A model generated the notes under the pieces. That model worked only from the letters and a program-made list of their open reading frames with translations, was not told the DNA's origin and searched no databases. Both the position numbers and the translations under genes were made by a program. Positions 19,309-28,906 of a DNA stretch of 64,000 nt are shown here, piece by piece. This DNA comes from an uncultured Chromatiaceae bacterium (GTDB lineage Bacteria > Pseudomonadota > Gammaproteobacteria > Enterobacterales > Alteromonadaceae). The first letter of the stretch is position 1, and each line of letters begins with the position of its first letter. The stretch spans positions 62,001-126,000 of the forward strand of contig CALJUX010000081.1 in the NCBI GenBank assembly GCA_937978655.1, read 5' to 3'.

Positions 19309-19803
19309 ATGAGTGATGCAACAAAACCGCTTGCTGCCAGGCCACTGGCTGTCACTGCACAGGACGTCGCCCCGCGGCAAAAACCATCGATTTATCCTGC
19401 GCCTTTTGCCGCCATGATGCAGGGCCGGCAAAAACGGGTTTTGGGTGATTTGTTTGGCCTGCAGAATTTTGGCGTCAATCTGACCGAGCTGGCGCCCGGC
19501 GCGATGTCAGCGCTGCGGCATCACCACCACACGCAGGATGAATTTATTTATATCCTCGAAGGCACGCCGACGCTTCTCACCGATGCCGGTGAGACGTTGC
19601 TCGGGCCTGGTATGTGCGCTGGTTTTACCGCCGGCAATGGGGATGGCCATCAGCTGATTAATCGAAGCATGGCTGTGGTGCGGTATCTGGAAGTGGGCGA
19701 TCGCAGCGCCGGCGATGTGGTGGTTTATCCGGATAATGACCTGCGCGCCGATTGGGTCGCAGGCCAGTGGCAGTTCAGCCACAAAGACGGCACGCCATAC
19801 TGA
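19309..19803 (+). CDS. Cupin-domain protein
   Basis: A 164-residue protein with one cupin_2 barrel. Metal-ligand motif 1 is RHHHHTQDEFIYILEG (about residues 65-80), giving His-x-His and Glu ligands, and the second motif includes AGFTAGNGDGHQLIN with a His. Proteins of this size act as small dioxygenases, isomerases or metal-binding sensors; nothing here decides. AAGGAG precedes the ATG. It is convergent with the TonB receptor gene downstream. Confidence 0.85.
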   Translation: MSDATKPLAARPLAVTAQDVAPRQKPSIYPAPFAAMMQGRQKRVLGDLFGLQNFGVNLTELAPGAMSALRHHHHTQDEFIYILEGTPTLLTDAGETLLGPGMCAGFTAGNGDGHQLINRSMAVVRYLEVGDRSAGDVVVYPDNDLRADWVAGQWQFSHKDGTPY

Positions 19804-19838
19804 GGCTCTGCTCTGGCATGCCATGTCAGCCAGAGCTG

Positions 19839-19870
19839 CACAGGTCCGGAACAGCACAGGTCCGGAGCAG
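19839..19870. repeat. Tandem duplication of 16 bases
   Basis: CACAGGTCCGGAACAG is followed directly by CACAGGTCCGGAGCAG, one base different. It lies between the convergent cupin and TonB receptor genes, next to an 8-base hairpin (19810-19836) that could slow transcription. Confidence 0.8.
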
Positions 19871-19912
19871 ATGGCGGCGGAGTTGCCGCCGCTATCTGTC
19901 GTTCTGCCGGGC

Positions 19913-22342
19913 TCAGAACTTCACATTAATGCCAAGCCACAGGTTACGGGCTTTGTCTTTATTGTTGTGATGGTCGACAAAGGTAGCCTGATAGCCATTC
20001 TGGCCGGCGCCATCCAACACGCAGCTGGTACCGCTGTTACATTCGATAAAGCTGATGTCATAACCAGTGAAGTCTTCATCCAGCAGGTTGTTGACGCGGG
20101 CATTGAGCGTCACTGCGTCGCTGACCTGATAACGGGCGCCCAGATGCAGCACCTGATAAGACTTGTAATACAACTCCTGCTGTTTCAGCACATCAAAAGA
20201 GCGGTAGCGTTTGTCGCGGCTTTCGCCGGTTAATGCCAGGCTCAGTGCATCGCTGATCGCATAGTTCAGCGTCAGGTTGGCCATGTGCCGGGCGGTATTG
20301 GTCAAAGGCCGGCCTTTGTCGGCACCACTTTTTTGCTCGCTGTCGGTGTACGTGTAATTGCCCTGCAAAGACAGGTTGTCACTGAACTGCCAGTTGCCGG
20401 CCAGTTCGGCGCCCTGAATACTGACTTCGTCGATATTCACCGTTTTGCTGCTGCTGGCATAACCCAGACTGGCAAATTCGCCGGCATTGCTGCAGCTGAT
20501 GGCTGTAGTCGGGCCACAGGGCTGTGACGACAACTTGTCGTCAAAGTCATTTTTAAACAGTGTGGCGTTAAAGTTATGGCCGTCATCGTGTTGCCAGTAC
20601 GCGGCGATTTCCGACGATTGGCTGGTTTCCGGCTGCAGGTCCGGGTTGCCGAACATCGGCGAGGTGCCCTGGCCGCCAAAACCAACGATGCCGTCATACA
20701 ACTGGGTGGTTTTTGGCGTTTTAAAGCCGGTCGCGGTGCCGCCTTTGATGGTCCATTGCTCGTTCAGCGTATACACGCCGTACAGGCGCGGGCTGAACTG
20801 GCCGCCAAACACTTCATGCTCGTCGCGGCGTAAGCCTGTGGTCAGCGTAAAAGCCTCGGCCAGGTCCCAGCTGTCTTCGGCAAAGACTGCCCACATATTG
20901 TGGTCCTGCACTTCGCCCGGCGTGCCCTTTTCCATGCCAAACACGCCGTCTTTTAATTCGCCGCGAATGACCTGGACACCGCTGACCAGCGTATGGCGGC
21001 CGGCCAGTTCAAATGGCGTATCCAGTTTGGCGTCCAGCGTATATTGATTGCTGGCCATTTCACGTTTAGGCCGGGGTAAAAAGGTTTTCTCGGCCAGTGC
21101 CTTCCGTTGATCGACCGTCATGCCGCTGTAGGCGCCGCTGCCGTCAAACATCTGCAGCAACGTGGCGCGCTCGGCAGTGGTGAAGGGTAAAGTCCGGCCG
21201 TGGTTTTGCGTGTCGACATAACTCAGTGCAACGAAGCTGTTGCCAAAATCCCATTTGCCGTCATGGCTCAGTGACCAGCTGTCGCGGCTGAATTCCTGTG
21301 TCGCGCTGTAGCCAACCTGCGGGTTGGCGCGCCGTGCCCAGACGCCACCGTTTTTCAGGCAAGTGGCCTGATTGTTGCCCGTGGCACCTTTACAAAAGGC
21401 GCCGGCTTGCCAGACGCTGCTGATGTTGTCGACGGTGCCGACCGGATATTCCCGGCTGCCGTTGTCGTTCAGTACCGGTGTGTTGTCGTATTCCTGGCGG
21501 GAGCTTTCGATATCAAACCAGACCGACTGATTGGCTGCGGGCGTCCAGCTTAAGCGGCCGCCGAGCGTGGTATTGTCGTTGTCGACGGTTTTGCCGCCGG
21601 CGCCAAAGCCAAGCGAACGAATTTGCGTCTGACCATTGGGGTAGGTTACCGGCGCATAAGCCGGGCTTGAGGCCATACGGTTATACATACTGCCGCGTAC
21701 GGCTAAACCCAGCTTGTCAGCGATGAGCGGGCCGGCGGCGTAAAAATCTGTGGTGATGTCGTCGCCAAAATTGTCATCACTTTGCACGGTGCGGGTATGA
21801 CTGGCCGAGCCCTGCCACTGGTTGCTGATTTTTTTCGTGATGATATTAATCACGCCGCCCATCGCATCGGCGCCGTACAAAGTCGACGCCGGGCCGCGGA
21901 TCACTTCAATCCGCTCCACCGCATCCAGTGCCGGCATATGGCCAAACTGGTTGCCGCCAAAGTTGTTCGGGTAAATGTCGCCGTGGTTATTTTGCCGTTT
22001 CCCGTCAACCAGGATCAGGGTGTAGTCAGAACCCATGCCGCGCATACTGACGGTGCCCTGACCAGTTTTGTCGCGGGTTTCGCCGATGTCCACACCTTCC
22101 AGCGCCCGCACCGCATCCAGAATCGTCGTGTAGGGTTTGGTTGAAAGTTCAATGTTGCTGATCACCGAGACTGACGCCGGCGCTTCCACCAGCTTTTGTT
22201 CAAAACCGGCGGCGGTGACCACAATGACTTCGATTGCCGGGTTGGCGGCGTCCGCCGGTACAGATTCAGTGGCAGACAGCGGGGCCGTGCACAGGGCCAG
22301 TTGGATCGCAACAACAGCGCGGGATAGTCGAAACTGCAACAT
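19913..22342 (-). CDS. Iron-regulated TonB-dependent receptor (CirA/FepA-like)
   Basis: Receptor of about 809 residues. The ATG at 22342 is preferred over 22366 because GGAGAG lies just upstream and the signal peptide MLQFRLSRAVVAIQLALC begins there. TonB box IEVIVVTAAGFEQ, plug with SMRGMGSDYTLILVDGKRQ and RIEVIRGPASTLYGADAMGGVINIITKK, matching the CirA/FepA/IroN catecholate or colicin receptor group. Barrel ends LWLGINVKF. A Fur-like box lies in the promoter, supporting iron uptake. The exact siderophore is unknown; no siderophore biosynthesis genes are in the window. Confidence 0.9.
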   Translation of the reverse strand: MLQFRLSRAVVAIQLALCTAPLSATESVPADAANPAIEVIVVTAAGFEQKLVEAPASVSVISNIELSTKPYTTILDAVRALEGVDIGETRDKTGQGTVSMRGMGSDYTLILVDGKRQNNHGDIYPNNFGGNQFGHMPALDAVERIEVIRGPASTLYGADAMGGVINIITKKISNQWQGSASHTRTVQSDDNFGDDITTDFYAAGPLIADKLGLAVRGSMYNRMASSPAYAPVTYPNGQTQIRSLGFGAGGKTVDNDNTTLGGRLSWTPAANQSVWFDIESSRQEYDNTPVLNDNGSREYPVGTVDNISSVWQAGAFCKGATGNNQATCLKNGGVWARRANPQVGYSATQEFSRDSWSLSHDGKWDFGNSFVALSYVDTQNHGRTLPFTTAERATLLQMFDGSGAYSGMTVDQRKALAEKTFLPRPKREMASNQYTLDAKLDTPFELAGRHTLVSGVQVIRGELKDGVFGMEKGTPGEVQDHNMWAVFAEDSWDLAEAFTLTTGLRRDEHEVFGGQFSPRLYGVYTLNEQWTIKGGTATGFKTPKTTQLYDGIVGFGGQGTSPMFGNPDLQPETSQSSEIAAYWQHDDGHNFNATLFKNDFDDKLSSQPCGPTTAISCSNAGEFASLGYASSSKTVNIDEVSIQGAELAGNWQFSDNLSLQGNYTYTDSEQKSGADKGRPLTNTARHMANLTLNYAISDALSLALTGESRDKRYRSFDVLKQQELYYKSYQVLHLGARYQVSDAVTLNARVNNLLDEDFTGYDISFIECNSGTSCVLDGAGQNGYQATFVDHHNNKDKARNLWLGINVKF

Positions 22343-22403
22343 CAGATCTCTCCGGGTAAGCTGCATCAGCAGCAGGTCAGCATGTTTAGTTTTGTAAAGT
22401 GCG

Positions 22404-22426
22404 GCAATGATAATGATTTGTATTTA
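22404..22426 (-). promoter_or_regulatory. Fur-like box
   Basis: The segment AATGATAATGATTTGTAT fits the NATWAT hexamer pattern of Fur sites over most positions and lies about 70 bases upstream of the receptor start at 22342. Position and match support iron repression; this is inference. Confidence 0.65.
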
Positions 22427-22658
22427 TATGTCAATTAAGAATGAATCTTATTTGCGTGTCTATTGTGGGTATTCCTGCGGTGGCTGCTGGTCAATTCAAG
22501 GCATCAGAAAAACTGATACCCCCATCCGGATTTACCATTAGACGCCAGACCAGTGGCCCGGCACACTGTGCGCATTGCCAGTCAGCGAGCTGCTGGCAGC
22601 ACGAGCCCCTGTTAAAACTGACAAAAGGGTGCAGAGCATTGCACCAGGAGAGTTACTT

Positions 22659-22901
22659 GTGATTGCGCGTAAACATAGCCCTTATGTGTTCTCGTTTTTT
22701 ATGTCGCTGCTGATGTCGGGCATTATGTCTTTTGTCATCACGCTGCTGAATCTGGGCCCGGTCGAAGGTCTGGCCGGCATCTGGTTACATGCCTGGGGCA
22801 TGGCCTTTATTGTCGCTTTTCCGACTATTGTCGCCGTCACGCCGCTGGTGCGGATGTTGGTGAATGCGGTGCTGGATAAAGACGCTGCCAGCGATAAATA
22901 G
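22659..22901 (+). CDS. DUF2798 small membrane protein
   Basis: An 80-residue protein with two transmembrane helices (SFFMSLLMSGIMSFVITLLNLG and an AWGMAFIVAFPTIVAVTPLV segment) that match the DUF2798 family. I choose the GTG at 22659 because AGGAG lies eight bases upstream; the longer reading from 22575 adds a polar, non-conserved N-terminus. It is the first gene of a group with a DUF2938 protein (21 bases downstream) and a LysR regulator, an arrangement common in gammaproteobacteria. Function unknown. Confidence 0.82.
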   Translation: MIARKHSPYVFSFFMSLLMSGIMSFVITLLNLGPVEGLAGIWLHAWGMAFIVAFPTIVAVTPLVRMLVNAVLDKDAASDK

Positions 22902-22922
22902 AGCCTGAGGCCGGAGATGACA

Positions 22923-23438
22923 ATGGATACTTTGTTGCAACTGAGCGGCGCGGCGCTGGTACTTGGCATCGGGGCGACGGCGCTGCTGGACTTGTGGTCG
23001 CTGCTGCTGAATAAAGGTTTTGGCATTAAATCGCTGAGTTTTTGTCTGGTAGGCCGTTGGTTTGCGCTGATGCGCCATGGCCAGTTCCGCCACAATGGCA
23101 TTGGCAAAGCGCCGGCCCAGCGTGGCGAATGTGCGCTCGGCTGGAGCGCACATTATGCGATTGGCGTGCTGTTTGCGCTGCCGCTGTTGTATTGGCAGGG
23201 CGGGCAGTGGCTGGCAGCACCAACCCTGGCGCCAGCGTTAATACTGGGTGCGGTCACAGTGCTAATGCCATTTTTGCTGATGCAACCGGCTTTTGGGCTG
23301 GGGGTCGCTGCGGCCAAAACCCCGGCGCCCTGGCAAGCCCGTTTAAAAAGTCTCAGCAGTCATTTAGTTTTTGGTTTGGGCCTGTACCTGTCGGCTCTGG
23401 TTTATCGCGTCTGGTCTGTGGCTTTATTGCCGGTCTGA
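22923..23438 (+). CDS. DUF2938 membrane protein
   Basis: About 171 residues with four predicted helices, matching the DUF2938 family (motifs LDLWSLLLNKGFGIKSLSF and GWSAHYAIGVLFALPLL). The ATG at 22923 has GGAG six bases upstream; the ATG at 22917 is too close to it. It sits between DUF2798 and a LysR gene on the same strand with short gaps, so the three are probably co-transcribed. Function unknown. Confidence 0.82.
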   Translation: MDTLLQLSGAALVLGIGATALLDLWSLLLNKGFGIKSLSFCLVGRWFALMRHGQFRHNGIGKAPAQRGECALGWSAHYAIGVLFALPLLYWQGGQWLAAPTLAPALILGAVTVLMPFLLMQPAFGLGVAAAKTPAPWQARLKSLSSHLVFGLGLYLSALVYRVWSVALLPV

Positions 23439-23462
23439 TATTACCTACGAAGAGGTCTTCAG

Positions 23463-24362
23463 ATGGAACTCTATCAGTTAAAGATATTTGTCACTGTCGC
23501 CACAGCAGGCGGCGTCACCAAAGCGTCGGAACAGCTGTATTTAAGCCAGCCGGCGGTCAGTGCCCAAATCAAAGCGCTGGAAGAAGAGTTAGGCCTGACG
23601 TTGTTTGATCGCACCGTACGCGGCATGAGCCTGACGCCGCATGGGGTCGTGATCCTGGCAAAAGCCGAGCAGTTGCTGGCGCAGCAGCGCGATTTGCTGG
23701 ACGAAGCGCGGCGCTTACGCGGCGGCCTCAGTGGCCGGTTGCGGCTGGGCTCAAACCGCGGCGCCAGTGCGGTGCTACTTGGCAAGTTGCTGGCACAGCT
23801 CAGTGAAACTGCGCCGGAACTGGATGTCAGCCTGGAGTTTGGCAGTCCGGCTGATATTGCCACGGCGCTGCGCGAAGGCCGGCTCGACGCCGGTTTTTAC
23901 AGCGAATATGAGCAGCAGGAGCTGCTGTACAGCGAGCCGGTGGACAGTTTTGGTATTCAGCTGGCGGTGTCGCCACAGCTGTTGCCGGCGGGTTTCCGGG
24001 CGGAGCCAGAACCGGACTGGCAGTGGCTCGCGTTGTTGCCGTGGATCAGCGCACCGGCAGGCAGCTGCTGTGGCCGCGCCGCCGAAAGCCTGTTTCGCAC
24101 CAGGCAGTTCCGGCCGGCGAAAATGATTGAAGCCGATCAGGAACATCTGGTGCGGGCGCTGATTAGCAGTGGCGTCGGTGTCGGCTTGCTGCATACGCCC
24201 ACGGCACGTGATGCTGCCGCTAAAGGTGAAGTGCGGTTGATAGGGCCAGTGCTGCAGCAAGTGCAGCTGGTGTTTGGCTGTCTGGCGCGCCGCCGGCAAG
24301 AGCCTTTGTTAGTGCTGGTGATGCAGCTGATGGCGCAGCTGCATCAGGCAGAGGATTTTTAA
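23463..24362 (+). CDS. LysR-family transcription regulator
   Basis: A 299-residue LysR protein. The winged helix-turn-helix is at residues 1-60 (LKIFVTVATAGGVTKASEQL, SQPAVSAQIKALEEELGLTLFDR), followed by the effector domain. GAGG precedes the ATG. It lies 24 bases after the DUF2938 gene in the same direction, so it may regulate those two genes or be carried with them. It ends four bases into the convergent PepSY gene. Effector unknown. Confidence 0.9.
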   Translation: MELYQLKIFVTVATAGGVTKASEQLYLSQPAVSAQIKALEEELGLTLFDRTVRGMSLTPHGVVILAKAEQLLAQQRDLLDEARRLRGGLSGRLRLGSNRGASAVLLGKLLAQLSETAPELDVSLEFGSPADIATALREGRLDAGFYSEYEQQELLYSEPVDSFGIQLAVSPQLLPAGFRAEPEPDWQWLALLPWISAPAGSCCGRAAESLFRTRQFRPAKMIEADQEHLVRALISSGVGVGLLHTPTARDAAAKGEVRLIGPVLQQVQLVFGCLARRRQEPLLVLVMQLMAQLHQAEDF

Positions 24363-25945
24363 GCGGCCTCTGGCGCGGGCAATCGCCACAGGCTGCCGGG
24401 TGGCGCCTGACGTTGCCGGGCCCGGGTTTTATTAGCAGCGAACCCAAACAGCAGGGCAAATACCAGCGCCGCCAGGTCCACCGCCCAGGTCTGGCTGAAT
24501 GCATACAAATCCGGCCGTTGCAGTTGCAGATACATACTGGCCAGCGGCAGGGCGGCACAGCCCGCCGCCAGCAGCCACAAGCCTTGCCACGCCGCCCGTG
24601 CGGCACCTTGCCAGCAACTCCAGCCGGCAAAGGCCACAAATACACTGTAATAACTCAGCAGATAGGCGTAGTTCAGCTGCGACACCACTGCGCCAAGCAG
24701 TTTGCCACTGAGCAGGGTCAGCACCACGGCGAGCATAGAACCCAGACACACAGCAACCGTCAGCGTTGCCATCAGCCGGGTGCTGCGGCGCAGTGGCTGT
24801 TGCCGGCTGCGTTTGTCGAGCCATAACAAATTGCCACTGTAAAATAAAAAAGCACCAAACAGCCCCATCACAAAATACCCCCAGCGCCCCCAGTCGCCGG
24901 CGTAACTGCCGTAATGCAGGGCAAACAGCCCCATCACGGTTTTACTGTAGCTGGCACCTGGCTGATTACTGTAACTGAACGGCAAGACCTGCAAGGTATA
25001 AGGCTGCAGATACAGGTAATCTGCGTCCGGCCCGCGCACCATGCCATCCGGATCCAACATCTGGATCATCAGCACCGGCGCCGGACTGTTCAGTCGGCTA
25101 TAACTCAGCTGCACGGGCTGATGGCCAGGACTGTAAGCCCTGGCGGCTGCCAGTTGCTGCTCCAGCGGCGGTAACGCCTGCAGGTCATAGACTGCTTGCT
25201 TCGATGGTTGCGCCTGAACAAATAGCGGCGTGTCGCCATAAAAAGGCCGCAGCCCGTCGTAAATCAGATCATGAAATGCAAACACGATAACAGTCCAGGC
25301 GATGATCAGATGAAACGGCAGACTGGCGATGCCCACCAGATTGTGGCTGTCCAGCCACAACCGGCTGGCGCCTTTTTCGCGGCGCAGGGCAAAAAAGCTT
25401 TTCACCAGACTCGGCAACAGGATCACAACCCCCGACACCAGCGCCAGAAAATACAATACTGCTGCGATGCCAAGCAGATAAACACCGGCCTGATCATGGC
25501 CAATTTCACCGCCAATGCCGGCACTGCGGTGCAGATAGTCCAGCAGATCAGCAAAGCGATTCTCGGTTTGTTGCTGTAGCACCAGCTGGTTCTGCGCGTC
25601 GAGGCTGGCTGACACCATCCGGTTGTCCAACTGCAGACCGCGGCTTTGTCCTTGTGTATACCAGCTGATGGCAGGTGTGCTGTGACGCAGGTCCACAGCA
25701 AAACCGGCGGCCAGCGCCTGACCATGTTGTTGCAATGTGGTGTCCAGCAGCTGTTGCCACTGTGGTAATGGTGCACTGGTGTGACTGATCAGCGGCGCGG
25801 CCGGCATGATCCATTGCTGCAACTGATGTTTAAACATGGTCAGACTACCGGCAAAAAAACCGATAAACAGCAATAAACCGGCGCAGATACCGGTCCAGGT
25901 GTGCAGACTTTGGTATGTCCTTAAAATCTCGGCCCTGATTTTCAT
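24359..25945 (-). CDS. PepSY-associated TM protein, iron-siderophore utilisation
   Basis: A 528-residue inner-membrane protein of the PepSY_TM (PiuB/FpvG-like) family. Helices are seen at about residues 15-38 (WTGICAGLLLFIGFFAGSL), 155-180, 205-235, 345-365 and a C-terminal set of four. Conserved His residues in SLHTWTG and DSHNLVGI could bind haem, as proposed for ferri-siderophore reductases of this family. It overlaps the gene before it by four bases (ATGA) and forms an operon with the DUF3649 and DUF3325 genes, divergent from a Fur-controlled TonB receptor. A role in reductive release of iron is likely but inferred. Confidence 0.87.
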   Translation of the reverse strand: MKIRAEILRTYQSLHTWTGICAGLLLFIGFFAGSLTMFKHQLQQWIMPAAPLISHTSAPLPQWQQLLDTTLQQHGQALAAGFAVDLRHSTPAISWYTQGQSRGLQLDNRMVSASLDAQNQLVLQQQTENRFADLLDYLHRSAGIGGEIGHDQAGVYLLGIAAVLYFLALVSGVVILLPSLVKSFFALRREKGASRLWLDSHNLVGIASLPFHLIIAWTVIVFAFHDLIYDGLRPFYGDTPLFVQAQPSKQAVYDLQALPPLEQQLAAARAYSPGHQPVQLSYSRLNSPAPVLMIQMLDPDGMVRGPDADYLYLQPYTLQVLPFSYSNQPGASYSKTVMGLFALHYGSYAGDWGRWGYFVMGLFGAFLFYSGNLLWLDKRSRQQPLRRSTRLMATLTVAVCLGSMLAVVLTLLSGKLLGAVVSQLNYAYLLSYYSVFVAFAGWSCWQGAARAAWQGLWLLAAGCAALPLASMYLQLQRPDLYAFSQTWAVDLAALVFALLFGFAANKTRARQRQAPPGSLWRLPAPEAA

Positions 25946-26241
25946 GCCAGACTCCGTAACAGAAAAAAGCTGCTGTATAACAACACACCAACGCTGATTA
26001 ACACCGTCCAGGCGCGTTTACCACTGGAAAACAAATAAACACTGGCCAGGATCAATAACCAAATCGGCGTGACCAGCCACATGGCAAACTGGGTTTTGTC
26101 GCCGGACGGCAAAGTGCCCGGGCCGTACCAGACATAAAAACCAACACAGACAAAGGCGATGGCAAGGCCCGCGGTCAGGCCGGCCAGGGTTTTGCTGAAC
26201 CAGTCTGTCTGGTGTTTTTGGCCAGATTCAGTGTTTTTCAT
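25942..26241 (-). CDS. DUF3649-like iron-uptake membrane protein
   Basis: A 99-residue protein with three predicted helices; the start at 26241 (MKNTESG) overlaps the preceding gene by 14 bases and is preferred to a longer start at 26271. The pattern WFSKTLAGLTAGLA...SSGKRAWTVL fits DUF3649, a family found with PepSY proteins and TonB receptors in iron operons. It overlaps the PepSY gene by four bases, implying translational coupling. Biochemical role unknown. Confidence 0.75.
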   Translation of the reverse strand: MKNTESGQKHQTDWFSKTLAGLTAGLAIAFVCVGFYVWYGPGTLPSGDKTQFAMWLVTPIWLLILASVYLFSSGKRAWTVLISVGVLLYSSFFLLRSLA

Positions 26242-26500
26242 CGGCGGCACTCCGGCGCAATAACGTGGCAAAAGGCAGCAGCATCAGCCACAACATCAGC
26301 AATAACAGGCAAAAAAACAGCGCCGCAGCATGACTGAGCTGCCAGGCAGCACAGCAACAGGCAAACAGGGCCAGCACCAGCGCCAGCTTGCGCCAGACCG
26401 GCGCCAACGGCTTGCGCCATAAGCGCTGATGTTTGTTACTGCCATACCACAGCAACACCGCAATGCCCGACAACAGCAGGGTTAAAGTCAAAATCAGCAT
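26228..26500 (-). CDS. DUF3325-like iron-uptake membrane protein
   Basis: A 90-residue hydrophobic protein with three predicted helices and a short basic loop (SNKHQRLWRKPLAP) that matches the DUF3325 pattern. It is first in the three-gene minus-strand operon with DUF3649 and PepSY. AGGAAC lies just before the start. The Fur-like box at 26546-26566 is between it and the divergent TonB receptor and could serve both directions. Role inferred from context only. Confidence 0.75.
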   Translation of the reverse strand: MLILTLTLLLSGIAVLLWYGSNKHQRLWRKPLAPVWRKLALVLALFACCCAAWQLSHAAALFFCLLLLMLWLMLLPFATLLRRSAADEKH

Positions 26501-26545
26501 CTCAGTTCCTTTCAGAGTGCACAGCAGAATAAGTTAAATTATAAT

Positions 26546-26566
26546 GCGAATGAAAATGATTCTCAA
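26546..26566. promoter_or_regulatory. Fur-like box in a divergent promoter
   Basis: GCGAATGAAAATGATTCTCAA matches the Fur consensus well; the complement reads TGAGAATCATTTTCATT. It lies 46 bases upstream of the DUF3325 gene and 70 upstream of the TonB receptor gene, so one site could repress both transcripts when iron is plentiful. Confidence 0.8.
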
Positions 26567-26635
26567 TTGATATGTTAAGTTTGGCGTGCTACTGTGCGGC
26601 GATTTTTAAGCAGGCGTAAAATTTAGGGGCGCACC

Positions 26636-28717
26636 ATGGAAAGAAATTTAACAACAACGATGAAACCACTGTGGCTGGCTTTGCTGGTCAGCAGTACCTG
26701 TGCCGCCGCAGCGACCACGCCGACGCCGGATGGTGACACTGAGCGTAAAGCCCGCGAGTCGATAGAAGTCATTACGGTGACCGGTGAAAAAGCCGAACGC
26801 TCGCTGAAAGATACCGCGGCTTCTGTCGCGGTGATTAATCAGCAGATGCTGGATTCCGGCCAGATTGTGTCGATGTCGGATGCGTTAAAAGACCTCGCCA
26901 ACGTGGTGGTGCTGACCGGCGCTGTGCCGGATATTCGTGGGGTGTCAGGCAACGGTTCGGCCACCGGCTTTAATACTTTTACCGGCGGCGCCAAAGCGCG
27001 GGTCAGCCAGTTAATTGATGGCGTCTCACAGCCGTTTGTCGCTGAAGTGACCGGTGATACCGGGCTGTGGGATATCGGGCAGATTGAAGTGTTCCGCGGG
27101 CCGCAGTCGACCAGCAATGGCCGCAACAGTATTGGCGGCGCGGTAATTGTGCATAGCCGTGACCCGCAGATGACCAGCGAAGGTGCGCTACGGCTGGGGT
27201 ATCGCAATCAGGACAGTTTCCTCGACAGCGCGCTGACCTTAAACACGCCGCTGGTTGACGACGAGCTGGCGCTGCGAGTGGCGACGCAGTGGATTAACGG
27301 CGAAACCTACTCCAATCCGCTGCGGTATGCGACCAACCCCGCCAACACCGATTTCGACCGGCTGGATACGCAAAACAGCCGGGTTAAATTGTTATGGACG
27401 CCCAAGGCCAACAGTGACCTGAAGTTGTTGTACAGCTACAGCAGGTATCAGGAAGAGGGCAACGCTGGCCGGTTGTACTTCGACGGCAAAAAGCCGGAAG
27501 ATTACATTCCGCTGTTTCAGCGTGATATGCGCACCGAAGCCGATACCCACAGTGTGCAGCTGGATTATCAGCTGGCGCCGGCACTGGCGGTGGAAACCTT
27601 AGTCGCCTATCTGGACCATCAGTGGGGTTTTGACGGTTATGAGAAGAAGGCGGCTGACGAATCTGATGTGCTGATGCAACAGCAGGAATGGACAGTAGAC
27701 AGCAAGCTGGCGATGGGCGACAGCAAAACCGGCCATGCCGGCTTTGTCGGACTGGCGTATTTCTCGCGGTCACAGGATTTTAGCAGCAAAGGCCTGACCA
27801 ACTACTTTGGTGACGACAGCAGCAGTTCCAAAGCTGTTTATGGCGAAGGCACTTACCGCATGTCTGCGGCCTGGGCGTTGATCGCCGGCGCCAGGGTTGA
27901 GCGCGAGAGCCAGCAGCGGGACTTTTCGCTGTTCAGTCGTGGCAAATGGAACCGGGCTGAGCTCAGCAACGAAAAAACCTTCACCTTGCCAAAACTCGTG
28001 CTGCAGTATCATCCGGCAGACCATACCACAGTGTCGCTGAGTGCCCGGCAGGGGTACAACGCCGGTGGCGGTGCGCTGAATAATCTGACCAACCAATATT
28101 ATTATTACGATGCCGAAGCCGTAAATACTTATGAACTGAGTTCGCGCTCAGTGCTGGCCGGCGGCAATATCAGTGTCAGTGCCAATCTGTTCTGGAATGA
28201 CTTTTCGGATTATCAGGCGCTGAGCAGCAGCCGTACTATCACCAATATTGATAAGGCGCACAGTACCGGACTGGAACTGGAAGCCTACAGCATGCTGGGC
28301 GACGACTGGCAGCTGCATGCGGCGCTGGGGCTGCTGAAATCGGCAATCGACCGGGCGCCGGCCGGTTTTGCCAGTGCTGTTGGCAACGAACTGAACTCGG
28401 CGCCATCGGTCAGTGGCAGCCTGGGCCTGACCTATTGGCTCAGCGACGCCTGGCAGTTTGATCTGCAGACGACGATGGTCGGCGAGTTTTATGGCGATCT
28501 GAACAACACCAAAGCGCGCATGGCTGGTGATTATGTGCTGACGCGATTTTCCGCCGGCTATCATGGCGACAGCTGGCAGCTGACGTTTTATGTCAACAAT
28601 GCCTTTGACGAGTATGGTCTGACGGCCCAAGAGCCGGCAAGCGCAGCCTATGCGAATGGTTATGTCGCGCTGGTGACGCCACGCACCCTTGGCGGCTCGG
28701 CAACCTGGCGGTTTTAA
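26636..28717 (+). CDS. TonB-dependent siderophore receptor
   Basis: Receptor of 693 residues. AGGGG precedes the ATG at 26636; signal peptide ends in a run of Ala near residue 24. TonB box IEVITVTGEKAER, plug with DIRGVSGNGSATGF and IEVFRGPQSTSNGRNSIGGAV, and barrel ending in TPRTLGGSATWRF with the terminal Phe. It is divergent from the PepSY operon across a Fur-like box, the usual pairing of a ferri-siderophore receptor with an inner-membrane reductase. Ligand unknown. Confidence 0.9.
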   Translation: MERNLTTTMKPLWLALLVSSTCAAAATTPTPDGDTERKARESIEVITVTGEKAERSLKDTAASVAVINQQMLDSGQIVSMSDALKDLANVVVLTGAVPDIRGVSGNGSATGFNTFTGGAKARVSQLIDGVSQPFVAEVTGDTGLWDIGQIEVFRGPQSTSNGRNSIGGAVIVHSRDPQMTSEGALRLGYRNQDSFLDSALTLNTPLVDDELALRVATQWINGETYSNPLRYATNPANTDFDRLDTQNSRVKLLWTPKANSDLKLLYSYSRYQEEGNAGRLYFDGKKPEDYIPLFQRDMRTEADTHSVQLDYQLAPALAVETLVAYLDHQWGFDGYEKKAADESDVLMQQQEWTVDSKLAMGDSKTGHAGFVGLAYFSRSQDFSSKGLTNYFGDDSSSSKAVYGEGTYRMSAAWALIAGARVERESQQRDFSLFSRGKWNRAELSNEKTFTLPKLVLQYHPADHTTVSLSARQGYNAGGGALNNLTNQYYYYDAEAVNTYELSSRSVLAGGNISVSANLFWNDFSDYQALSSSRTITNIDKAHSTGLELEAYSMLGDDWQLHAALGLLKSAIDRAPAGFASAVGNELNSAPSVSGSLGLTYWLSDAWQFDLQTTMVGEFYGDLNNTKARMAGDYVLTRFSAGYHGDSWQLTFYVNNAFDEYGLTAQEPASAAYANGYVALVTPRTLGGSATWRF

Positions 28718-28743
28718 TGCCATAACCAGCGGCTGAAATATGC

Positions 28744-28770
28744 AGCGGACCTGCTGACAGGTCCGCTCTC
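28744..28770 (+). terminator. Terminator-like hairpin
   Basis: AGCGGACCTG and CAGGTCCGCT pair perfectly around a four-base CTGA loop; the following CTCTCTGT is only moderately T-rich. It is 26 bases after the TonB receptor gene. Confidence 0.65.
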
Positions 28771-28804
28771 TGTCCTGCGGTGGCAAAAATTTTTGTCCTG
28801 CTAT

Positions 28805-28818
28805 TGCCACCGGTGGCA
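28805..28818. promoter_or_regulatory. LacI-type operator candidate before GH28
   Basis: TGCCACCGGTGGCA is a perfect 14-base palindrome with a central CG, the layout of LacI/GalR operators. It lies 89 bases upstream of the GH28 start. A near-identical site precedes the pectin-locus TonB receptor and a half-conserved one precedes uxaA. Confidence 0.65.
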
Positions 28819-28906
28819 GCTTGTCTTATGCTGCTTTTTAATTCAGGCTGCAAATCAACCTGCTCCAAGGTTGTTGTGCCACCGTCGCGAAACACAGGGA
28901 CCACCG